48,643 nucleotides of DNA from Verrucomicrobiaceae bacterium (GTDB taxonomy: Bacteria; Verrucomicrobiota; Verrucomicrobiia; Verrucomicrobiales; Akkermansiaceae), in assembly GCA_027487435.1 (NCBI GenBank), contig JAIYDP010000411.1, forward strand, positions 1-48,643, written 5' to 3'. The notes beneath the pieces are model-generated. The model ran no database searches. It was not told the origin of the DNA and saw only the letters and a list, made by a program, of their open reading frames with translations. A program made the translations under genes and the position numbers. Positions 8,075-15,180 of the stretch are shown piece after piece; the stretch's first letter is position 1, and each line of letters opens with the position of its first letter.

Positions 8075-9388
8075 TCATGAGGAGATGAGCGCAAACTTGA
8101 GTTCGCCTTCGGACACAACATCGCCATTGACCAGGCAGCGGCAGCGTGTTTGGCCGATGGAACCACGGATTTTGATGACTTCCGCTTCGATGAAAAGAGT
8201 GTCACCCGGTAAGACAGGGCGACGCCATTTTACGCTATCGGCACTCATGAAATAACCAATTTTCCCTTGGTTTTCTGGCTTTCTGAGCATTAGCACCGAC
8301 GAGACTTGCGCCATGGCTTCGAGTTGTAAGACACCAGGCATGACGGGGTGGCCAGGGAAGTGCCCAGGGAAGAATGGCTCGTTGATGGTGACGTTTTTGA
8401 TGCCTGTGCATTTGGAGTCGCCTTCGAAATCGACGATGCGATCCACCATCAAGAACGGATAGCGGTGCGGGAGGATTTTTAGGACATCGTTGATATCAAG
8501 CACGGCTTCGCCTTTGGGAATATTGATCGGCGGAACCATGGAGCGCATGCGTGAGTATTCGCGCTTGAGGGTGGCGGCCATAGTCGTGTTAGGGCCGTGG
8601 CCTGGTTTCACGGCGATGACGTGACCGAGGACGCGTTTGCCGCTGAGCATGAGATCGCCAATGATGTCGAGGGCTTTGTGGCGAGCAAATTCGTTAGGGA
8701 AGCGCAGGGCTTCTTTGGACATCACCTCGTCGCCCCGAACGACGACGGCGTTTTCGAGCGAACCGCCTTTGATCAGGCCTTTATCGAGCAAAGGTTTGAC
8801 ATCCTCGTAATAGACAAAGGTGCGAGCGGGTGCGATTTCTTTCTCGTAGGTTTCAGGGGTGACTTCTGTAGAGAAAAATTGGGTGAATCGACCTTCAGGC
8901 CCGATATTTGTGACGGAAACGCGGAATGTCTTGCAGGGGACAATGGTAATGATGCAGTTATCGCCCGTGTCTTGATGGATTGGTTCGCGGATTTCCCATG
9001 TTTTGCGAGGTAGGCTTTGGGCGACGGTCCCAGCTTTTTTGATCAATTCGACGAAAGGACGAGAGGAACCATCGCCGATGGGTGGTTCGTTGGCATCCAT
9101 TTCAATGATCGCGTTATCGATCCCCATGCCCGTGAGCGCGGAAATGACGTGCTCGACGGTGTGAACTTTGACCGAGCCTTCCGCAAGAGTTGTGGCACGT
9201 TCTACGGTTTTTACTTTATCGACATCGGCATCAATGAACGGCTGATCTGGCAAATCAACGCGGCGAAATTTGAAACCGTGTCCTTCAGGAGCGGGCTTTA
9301 AGGTGATCGTCACTTTAGCACCGGTGTGAAGAGACGTGCCTTCAAGAGAAGCGGCGGATGCGAGTGTGTGTTCGTAGTCGATGGCCAT
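8075..9388 (-). CDS. lpxC-fabZ: Bifunctional LpxC deacetylase / FabZ dehydratase fusion
   Basis: One chain joins two enzymes that compete for or share the 3-hydroxyacyl pool. LpxC is the zinc deacetylase that makes the committed step of lipid A synthesis. FabZ dehydrates 3-hydroxyacyl-ACP in fatty acid elongation. Numbering is from GTG 9397. LpxC (about 8-290) shows TVEHVISAL (H83) and FARHKALDIIGD (H240, D244) as zinc ligands and the HGPNTTMA segment. FabZ (about 300-440) shows ILPHRYPFLMVDR and FFPGHFPGHPVMPG with catalytic His346 and Glu360. ATG 9388 is used; a GTG three codons earlier (9397) is possible. The fusion is known in Bacteroidetes and Verrucomicrobia. Its presence confirms an outer membrane with lipid A. 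Confidence 0.95.
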   Translation of the reverse strand: MAIDYEHTLASAASLEGTSLHTGAKVTITLKPAPEGHGFKFRRVDLPDQPFIDADVDKVKTVERATTLAEGSVKVHTVEHVISALTGMGIDNAIIEMDANEPPIGDGSSRPFVELIKKAGTVAQSLPRKTWEIREPIHQDTGDNCIITIVPCKTFRVSVTNIGPEGRFTQFFSTEVTPETYEKEIAPARTFVYYEDVKPLLDKGLIKGGSLENAVVVRGDEVMSKEALRFPNEFARHKALDIIGDLMLSGKRVLGHVIAVKPGHGPNTTMAATLKREYSRMRSMVPPINIPKGEAVLDINDVLKILPHRYPFLMVDRIVDFEGDSKCTGIKNVTINEPFFPGHFPGHPVMPGVLQLEAMAQVSSVLMLRKPENQGKIGYFMSADSVKWRRPVLPGDTLFIEAEVIKIRGSIGQTRCRCLVNGDVVSEGELKFALISS

Positions 9389-9464
9389 GCGAGCCACGTT
9401 GTAGGGAGAAACTCTCTTGGTGCCAAGCTGATTTCTGTCAGTAGCGAGATGTTCCTAGTCGATT

Positions 9465-11489
9465 CTATTTGCGCTCTTCGAGGGAGATGTGTTCTACCGG
9501 TGCGCTAGGCAGGGCTTGGAGGAAATTTTTTCCGTAGCGCTTCGTTAGGATACGGTTGTCGAGAATGTGAACGAAACCACGATCGGTGGCACTACGGATG
9601 AGTCGGCCTACGCCTTGGCGAAGTTTCAAAATGGCTTCTGGAACACTGTATTCCATAAAGGCATTGCCGCCCTCGGCTTCGATGGCTTCGGTGCGTGCTT
9701 GCGTAAGCGGGTGATCTGGCACAGAAAACGGGAGGCGAGTGACGATGACGTTTTGCAGGGCATCGCCCGGCACATCGACGCCGGTCCAGAAACTTTCCGC
9801 ACCGAAAAGCACGGCATTGCCGTCTTTGCGAAACTCTTCGAGCATTTTGTTACGCGTCATTCCACCCCCTTGAATGAGCATCGTCCAACCGCGTTGGCGG
9901 AAGTAGCCTTCGAGTTGGGAGGCGCATTCTTTCATGGTGCGATAGCTGGTAAACAACACAAAGGCGCGACCCTCTGTGACATCGACGGCAAGACGAATGC
10001 CCTTGGCAAGAGATTTGCTATACTGCGGGTCGCTGGGCTCCGGCATGTCACGGAAGATCCGCACCGACATTTGTTTCGCGTAATCAAACGGGCTGCCGAT
10101 GCTCATGCTGCGGACATGTTCCGCGCCGACACGGCCTTTGAACCAATCCAAGGAAGGATCGCCCACACCGAGGGTAGCGCTGGTCATCACGCAGGTTTTG
10201 CCTTTTTGAAATAACAAACGCCGCAGCAAGTCGGCAACGTTGATCGGCGCGGCGAGCAGGGTGAATTGAACTTCTTCGCGCCCACCACGTTCCACCCAAT
10301 AGACGTTCGATGGATCTTCTTGGTCGAGGAAAATTTTGAGACTGCCGTGAACTTCGCGAAGCTTGCGAGAGGCATCTTGGAGTTCTGCTTTCGATGTCTC
10401 GCTGGCGACATCTTCGGCGAGAGCATCAATCTCATTCCAAAGTTCTCGAAGCGGGGCGGCGAGAATGTTGTCCACCAGACCGGGGCGGCGGACGCGGCAC
10501 TCCCGTGAGTATTCCCCAAATGTGACGCTTTCGGAAACATCGTCAAAAAATCCATCGGTGACGGCGATCGCGTGTTCGACGGCCTTGATGGCGGACGCTT
10601 TGCGATAGCTTTTGAGTAAACCTTTTTTGTTGCGTGGGTTGTAAAGTCGCATCAGGTCAAACTTAAGGCCCGACTGACTAAGCCGAATGCCAAGCTGCGT
10701 CGCGGCGACGTGCTCGATAGTGTGGGCTTCATCGAGAACCACGAAATCGTTAGGAAAAAGAAAACCGGGGTCAGCTTCGTCGCCAGGTTCGAGAGCAAAG
10801 TCCGCATCCGAGGCCCCGAGCAAGGCGAAGAACAGCGTGTGATTTACCACGACCATGTTGGCATCTGCGGCGGCTTTGCGGGCTTCTTGGAAAAAGCAAT
10901 TGCCGCGATGCGAGCAGTTGCGCTGGGTGCAGATGTGAGGATCGCTACAGACTTGGTACCAGACCTTCGGCGAGACTTGGAAGTCCATATCGGAGAGGGT
11001 GCCATCGGTGGTTTTTTCAGCCCATCGCTGCACGGCGCGGAGTTCTTCTTCTTCGCTGGAAGAGAAAAGATCAGCCGATTGCTCAAGGGCGCGCCTTAGT
11101 CGCAGCGGGCAGAGGTAATTGCTACGACCCTTCAGAAGAACGGCGGTGAAGTCTTGGTTGAGAAGCTTGCGAACCAGCGGGATGTCCTTGCGGATGAGTT
11201 GCTCCTGGAGGTTGATGGTGTGAGTAGAAATGATCGCCTTACGATTGGTTTCCAAAGCAAAACGAGCTGCTGGCAGAAGGTAAGCGAGAGATTTTCCTAC
11301 GCCAGTTCCCGCTTCCGCAAGTAGAGCTTGTTTGGCCGACATCGCCTCAGCAACGGCGACAGCGAGTTGCTGTTGTTGAGGGCGATACTCAAAACGTTTC
11401 GACTTAGAAAGAATGCCCGAGGGCGAAAACGCGTTGCGCATTTCGTCTGCCAAGCTCGGTAGAGCCAGTCCCTCAGTGCTGAAAATCAT
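9465..11489 (-). CDS. DinG/YoaA-family ATP-dependent DNA helicase (XPD-like, Fe-S)
   Basis: A 674-residue superfamily 2 helicase of the XPD/DinG type, which unwinds DNA 5' to 3' and acts in repair, R-loop removal or replication restart. Walker A is AEAGTGVGKS (residues 59-68) and the DEAH box is VVLDEAH (250-256). Between them lies the cysteine set expected for a 4Fe-4S cluster (C127 in NYLCP, then C181, C187, C192, C198). The C-terminal helicase half shows the TSATLG motif, GSPFDY, FTSYRTMKECA and GAESFWTGVDVPG, then the final GVGRLIRSATDRG motif VI. There is no N-terminal exonuclease domain, so it resembles YoaA more than the Firmicutes DinG. It is the last gene before the 815-bp non-coding repeat region. 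Confidence 0.93.
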   Translation of the reverse strand: MIFSTEGLALPSLADEMRNAFSPSGILSKSKRFEYRPQQQQLAVAVAEAMSAKQALLAEAGTGVGKSLAYLLPAARFALETNRKAIISTHTINLQEQLIRKDIPLVRKLLNQDFTAVLLKGRSNYLCPLRLRRALEQSADLFSSSEEEELRAVQRWAEKTTDGTLSDMDFQVSPKVWYQVCSDPHICTQRNCSHRGNCFFQEARKAAADANMVVVNHTLFFALLGASDADFALEPGDEADPGFLFPNDFVVLDEAHTIEHVAATQLGIRLSQSGLKFDLMRLYNPRNKKGLLKSYRKASAIKAVEHAIAVTDGFFDDVSESVTFGEYSRECRVRRPGLVDNILAAPLRELWNEIDALAEDVASETSKAELQDASRKLREVHGSLKIFLDQEDPSNVYWVERGGREEVQFTLLAAPINVADLLRRLLFQKGKTCVMTSATLGVGDPSLDWFKGRVGAEHVRSMSIGSPFDYAKQMSVRIFRDMPEPSDPQYSKSLAKGIRLAVDVTEGRAFVLFTSYRTMKECASQLEGYFRQRGWTMLIQGGGMTRNKMLEEFRKDGNAVLFGAESFWTGVDVPGDALQNVIVTRLPFSVPDHPLTQARTEAIEAEGGNAFMEYSVPEAILKLRQGVGRLIRSATDRGFVHILDNRILTKRYGKNFLQALPSAPVEHISLEERK

Positions 11490-11638
11490 TGTCCGAGGAG
11501 CTTACGAGCGTTGGCGGAAATATCCAAGAGGAAACATAAGCCGAATGCATGATGGGGCTGATGGGAAAAAATCCAGCCACAGAGACTAGCGGAGGTGTGG
11601 CTACGGAGTGGAACGCAAGTCGCTACGAACTTTCCAAC

Positions 11639-12142
11639 ATGAGGGGCAAAAAGGAGGAGCTTCCCCAGAAAACAGACGAACTTCCCAAGAAAACAGAGAA
11701 ACGTTTTCAGAAAACAGAGGAGATTTCCAAGACAACAGAGAAACGTTTTCAGAAAACAAAGGAACTTTCCAAGACAACGGGGAAACAATTTCAGAAAGCA
11801 GACAAACCTACCGAGACAACGGTGGAATCAATTTCGACAACGGAGAAACAATTTTCGATAACAAAGAAACAAAATTTGAAAACAGAGGAACTTTTTACCT
11901 TAACAGAACCCCGAATTCGTCAACAAAACACCCGAATTCGAAAACAATGACCCCGAATTCGATGTTTTTCAAATCAATTGAGAAAACAGAGACATCGAAT
12001 TCATCAACAAAACCATCGATTTCAAAAACGGAATCCGCGAATTCGTCAACATTGTGAAAAAATTCGATGTTTTCGGAATCAATTTCGAAAACAGAGAGAA
12101 GATTTACCCAAACAAAGGCAATTTTTGCCAAAAATCGTCTAA
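11639..12142. repeat. Array of about 23 degenerate units in exact 21-bp register
   Basis: From 11660 to 12142 the sequence divides into 23 units of exactly 21 bp without an insertion or deletion, with a partial unit at 11639-11659. Most units keep TTTC about four bases in, AAAAC in the middle and AGAGnAA at the end. Several contain the dyad GTTTTC-a-GAAAAC (for example 11703-11715 and 11745-11757). Later units (from about 11912) change to CGAATTC-type dyads. Because 21 is a multiple of three, several frames stay open as heptads (such as KTEKRFQ or NRETFSE), but the open frames differ, carry internal stops and have no start signal, so I read the array as non-coding. It lies in the divergent gap between the helicase and the 247-aa gene. 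Confidence 0.8.
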
Positions 12143-12304
12143 CAACACCCCCAAACAGCCCCTTCGCCTCAAAAATAAAAAAAAAAAAAAAAAAATGCCC
12201 TTTCATAATTCATAACTCACAATTCATAATTCATAAAAACTCCCTTGCCGCCACGCCCACCGATTGCTATCCTAAAAGTGCTTTAAGAAAACAGCACATG
12301 AATT
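12143..12304. other. Homopolymer A tract and AATTCATAA short repeats
   Basis: After the 21-bp array there is an uninterrupted run of 19 A at 12177-12195. It is followed at about 12201-12238 by three or four copies of an AATTCATAA-type motif. The tract marks the right end of the 815-bp gap without genes. It may be an AT-rich upstream element for the following gene, or sequence debris generated by slippage. No open frame or RNA fold is evident. Confidence 0.6.
12245..12273 (+). promoter_or_regulatory. Candidate sigma-70 promoter for the 247-aa gene
   Basis: TTGCCG at 12245-12250 and TATCCT at 12268-12273 are separated by exactly 17 bases, and the ATG lies 32 bases further on. Matches to consensus are three of six or better at the key positions (TTG; TA and the final T). 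The call rests only on spacing and base matches. Confidence 0.4.
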
Positions 12305-13048
12305 ATGGAAAACCAATCAGAACCCCAGCCTACCCCCGCCCCCGAAAACACACCAGAAGCTAGCCAACCCCGCGGCTACTTCAACCGCGCTCAGCTCGAT
12401 GATGTTGACGATGCCGTCACCGTGCTCGCCGCCGCCCGCGTCCGCCAAACCGAGCTAGCCGAGCAGGACATCACCGCCGTTTACCTCGATGGCCTCAAAG
12501 ACGCCATCCAAGAAGCGCAGTCCCGCATCGCTGCCGCCGCCCTCGCCAAAGACCAGGCCAAGACCGATACCCTAGAAGCCAGTGCCTCCGCCCGAGACCT
12601 CATAGCCGCCCTGCGCCGCATCCAAAGCTCCGCCCGCCAAAAGAACCGCATGCTCGCCGAAGACGGCGACCCCACCACCAACTTCCCGCTCGATGGCTAC
12701 CTCATTGGAGTCCGCATCAACGTCAGTCGCTCCGTGCTGCTCCAGAGTGCTCGCACCCTCATCGACCGCGCCATCGCCGATGCCCTGCCCGGCCACCGCA
12801 CCCCCCAGCAAATCACCGATGTCAACAACATCCTCACCGCCTACGAAAACGACGAGACCGAGCAAGCCGCCGGCAACACCGAAAAAGGCCTAGCCCACCT
12901 AGATCGCGATGCCCTCATCGAACTCCTCAACACCCGCCGCGCCGCCGTACAATTCGCCGCCGACGCCATCTGGCCCTACACCCAAGAGTCCACCCGCCCC
13001 ATCCGCACCGCCTTCCTCCTCCCCGCCACCCGTCCGCTAGCTTTCTAA
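12305..13048 (+). CDS. Hypothetical protein, soluble and helical
   Basis: A 247-residue protein that I do not recognise. After a Pro/Glu/Gln-rich N-terminus (residues 1-28) it is mostly predicted helix, rich in Ala and charged residues. It contains an Ala-rich heptad-like segment (about 55-105) and a motif-like FPLDGYLIGVRINVSRSVLL near 130-150. No membrane segment, signal peptide or catalytic motif is visible. Its coding strand is very C-rich at third positions, unlike the G-rich coding strand of recR or menD, but like the ABC-F gene at 46374. It stands alone, with a candidate promoter 32 bases upstream and a long stem-loop after its stop codon. Such a layout suggests an independently expressed gene of limited taxonomic spread. 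Confidence 0.7.
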   Translation: MENQSEPQPTPAPENTPEASQPRGYFNRAQLDDVDDAVTVLAAARVRQTELAEQDITAVYLDGLKDAIQEAQSRIAAAALAKDQAKTDTLEASASARDLIAALRRIQSSARQKNRMLAEDGDPTTNFPLDGYLIGVRINVSRSVLLQSARTLIDRAIADALPGHRTPQQITDVNNILTAYENDETEQAAGNTEKGLAHLDRDALIELLNTRRAAVQFAADAIWPYTQESTRPIRTAFLLPATRPLAF

Positions 13049-13068
13049 GAAAAAGTATCCCGCAGCAC

Positions 13069-13119
13069 CCCACCCCTTGCCAGCCATCAGCCCCCACCGC
13101 CAGCCCAGCAAGGGGTGGG
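13069..13119 (+). terminator. Long GC-rich stem-loop after the 247-aa gene
   Basis: A perfect 12-bp stem, CCCACCCCTTGC at 13069-13080 pairing with GCAAGGGGTGGG at 13108-13119, with a 27-nt C-rich loop. It starts 20 bases after the stop codon. No T run follows, so it may be a terminator of a less usual kind or an mRNA-stabilising hairpin. Confidence 0.55.
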
Positions 13120-13129
13120 CCATTTCCCC

Positions 13130-13159
13130 GCATTCGCACCTGATGATTTGGAAAGTTGA
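13130..13159 (+). pseudogene. Possible 3' remnant of an antitoxin gene
   Basis: Reading in frame, the bases give AFAPDDLES and a stop at 13157-13159, only 9 bases before the ATG of a VapC-like fragment. The acidic ending and spacing resemble the end of Phd/MazE-type antitoxin genes. It is too short to be certain; the call rests mainly on the neighbour. Confidence 0.25.
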
Positions 13160-13168
13160 CACTACACC

Positions 13169-13291
13169 ATGGATATGAACCAACAATACCTCCTCGATAC
13201 TTGTGCTTGGATTGATCCCTTCTCCGCGATGCTGTGGGAGGTGCCGGCGCAGAATGCCTGTCCCTTTGCTTCCGAATTCAGATGGGCGTAA
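13169..13291 (+). pseudogene. VapC-like PIN-domain toxin, 5' fragment only
   Basis: The ATG at 13169 opens a 40-residue frame beginning MDMNQQYLLDTCAWIDPF. The YLLDTCAWI stretch matches the first strand of PIN-domain toxins, including the first catalytic Asp. After about residue 18 the similarity stops and the frame ends at 13291, whereas VapC proteins have about 130 residues, so this would be a truncated remnant. The sequence after it (about 13190-13340) may belong to a dispersed non-coding repeat that cut the toxin gene. Chance similarity within such a repeat cannot be excluded. Confidence 0.35.
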
Positions 13292-13402
13292 TGCGCTTTT
13301 TGGTTAGGGAATGCATCTAACAAGCAGGCAGACCATCCGCCAAAAAACCGGAGAAAAAAAGAAACCTTGTCAAAATTGCCTGAAAAACTAGGGTCGCGTC
13401 GA

Positions 13403-13513
13403 ATGAAATTCACCTTTATTGCGCCAGATTATCCGAAATCCCAGCATCCGCTCAAGCTTTCTAATATAAAGAAAGAATGTTACCGCATGAAGACTGTAAT
13501 TAAAGGCATCTAA
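13403..13513 (+). CDS. Possible 36-aa small protein upstream of the ATPase gene
   Basis: An ATG at 13403 opens a 36-residue frame ending at 13513, 20 bases before the ATPase ATG. The product begins MKFTFIAPDYPKSQ and is basic (several Lys) with one Cys. No ribosome binding site is clear. It could be a leader peptide, a fragment of a lost gene, or chance. It is recorded because it sits directly in front of the candidate defence pair, in the same strand and with similar A+T-rich composition. Confidence 0.2.
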   Translation: MKFTFIAPDYPKSQHPLKLSNIKKECYRMKTVIKGI

Positions 13514-13533
13514 ATTCTAAACGCTATTTTCAA

Positions 13534-15177
13534 ATGGAATCGATACAAGCCCGTCAATTGAGATGTTTAGCAGACACTGGTGCAGTAGAACTGAAACCTA
13601 TTACATTATTGGTTGGTGCCAATAGCTCTGGCAAAAGTTCATTCATACGCATTTTCCCACTATTGAAGCAAAGTGCTGAATCAAAGACACTAAGTGGGCT
13701 CTTACTAAATGAAGGTGACGTCAATTTTGGATTTTTCGATGAAACAATTCACAAACATGCGGATCCTTCAGAACTTGAGTTGGAATTTGCCCTCAAATTG
13801 AGAAAAGGCATTCATCATGGAGCGAGCTTAAACAGTTTTCTAACTGAATCAATGGACGTAGAATGCAAGCTTCAATATGCAAAAAGAAGTAAAGACCCTC
13901 ATTACCCGTATCTAAAATCTATTGAAATCCGCCTAATGGGACAGAATCCTCATGATTCAATTGAACTAATTGCCGATGAATCTGGAAAAGTTTTGCACTT
14001 TAGAATTAATGAATATGATGCGATTCAAGACGTACCTGCACTGAAACTTAAAATAGGCAGAGGCATCGTGCCCCATTTAAGCAGAAGTTTAGAAGAAGAA
14101 TCTGAAGATGATTATTTGGACGATGATACAATAAACGAGGTTTCGCTTTTTCAAAAGAAACTCCTATTTCATACTAGCCACCTATTCCATGGAAAAACGA
14201 GTCATAGTCGTATTCTTGCAGCTCTCAGAGAAATCAAAGTCGGGTCAGTCGATACTATGCTTAACTCTGCAAAAAACAATATACCTATGCCATGGTGGAA
14301 AGGAAATGTTTCTAAGTGGGATAAAAATAACAAAACATACCAAGATTTGAGAAATCTTATTCTTGCCAGGCATACGGGAGACTTACTTATATCAATTGGA
14401 CTTTACATAACAGAGCTTGCCAGATCAATCTACTATTTTGCTCCTGTTCGTGCCAATGTTGAAAGGGATTACCTTACGCGTGATATTGGTGTCGGAAGCG
14501 TAGATCCTGCTGGCCTAAATGTTGCGATGATGTTGTCGTCATTCTCATCCAAAGACTTAGAAAGTTTCCGCAAATGGATGAAGAAACATTTCGGATTCGA
14601 CGTTTTTCCAAAACGTGTCGCCGATGGAGCTAGAATAGCATTGAGAATGCAGGAGAATAACTCAAACGATACTTTCAATCTGGCAGATATGGGTTTTGGC
14701 TTCTCACAAATGCTGCCTTTTTTGGTGCAGATTTGGACCATTTCAGACCGAGAACTTCCGCGCGGCATGAGACTCTTTCTTTCCAGACGGCATCTTGAAT
14801 CGGCAATTCCGATCAATTTTTTGGTTGCAATTGAACAACCAGAGTTGCACTTACATCCGGCACTACAAGCAAAAATTGCAGACCTTTTTGTTACAACGGC
14901 ACAGATAAGCAAAGAAAGAGGATTTCCAGTAAGATTTTTTTTGGAAACTCACAGTCCGACGATAATCGAACGTGTAGGTGCACTTATAGAAGCAAAACGT
15001 ATTGAGAAAGAAGACGTGCAAGTTTTACTTTTTGAAAAGCTTAGTTCCACACCAAACACTTCAACAGTACGATCTGTATCTTACAATGCTGAGGGAGTTC
15101 TTGAAGACTGGCCAGTTGGATTCCTTTCCGCTCCTTATGAGAAACTTCATATTGAGGAGAATAATGAACCCCGATAA
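13534..15177 (+). CDS. AAA/ABC-type ATPase of the OLD / DUF3696 kind (candidate defence sensor)
   Basis: A 547-residue SMC/OLD-like ATPase. Walker A is VGANSSGKSSF (residues 27-37), a signature-like NLADMGFGFSQMLPFLVQI lies at 382-400, Walker B is VAIEQPELHLHP (431-442), and FFLETHSPTIIER (468-480) gives the H-loop. The middle 350 residues are poorly conserved, with an acidic stretch at 186-202 (EEESEDDYLDDD), and hold the expected coiled-coil and insertion region. The C-terminal segment after 480 resembles the DUF3696 extension. Such ATPases act as sensors in PARIS, Gabija-like and other anti-phage systems. There is no TOPRIM domain after the ATPase; instead the next gene starts 3 bp downstream and carries TOPRIM-like motifs. 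The gene is strikingly A+T-rich next to its neighbours, which suggests horizontal acquisition. Confidence 0.88.
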   Translation: MESIQARQLRCLADTGAVELKPITLLVGANSSGKSSFIRIFPLLKQSAESKTLSGLLLNEGDVNFGFFDETIHKHADPSELELEFALKLRKGIHHGASLNSFLTESMDVECKLQYAKRSKDPHYPYLKSIEIRLMGQNPHDSIELIADESGKVLHFRINEYDAIQDVPALKLKIGRGIVPHLSRSLEEESEDDYLDDDTINEVSLFQKKLLFHTSHLFHGKTSHSRILAALREIKVGSVDTMLNSAKNNIPMPWWKGNVSKWDKNNKTYQDLRNLILARHTGDLLISIGLYITELARSIYYFAPVRANVERDYLTRDIGVGSVDPAGLNVAMMLSSFSSKDLESFRKWMKKHFGFDVFPKRVADGARIALRMQENNSNDTFNLADMGFGFSQMLPFLVQIWTISDRELPRGMRLFLSRRHLESAIPINFLVAIEQPELHLHPALQAKIADLFVTTAQISKERGFPVRFFLETHSPTIIERVGALIEAKRIEKEDVQVLLFEKLSSTPNTSTVRSVSYNAEGVLEDWPVGFLSAPYEKLHIEENNEPR

Positions 15178-15180
15178 CTT

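Noticed and set aside
11549..12057. Two overlapping plus-strand open frames giving heptad-rich proteins
   Set aside because: They are the 21-bp repeat read in different frames, with no start signal, and the frames end at unrelated stops. The periodic DNA explains both.
11639..12142. CRISPR array
   Set aside because: There are no unique spacers between identical repeats; the 21-bp units are contiguous and degenerate, and no cas gene is near.
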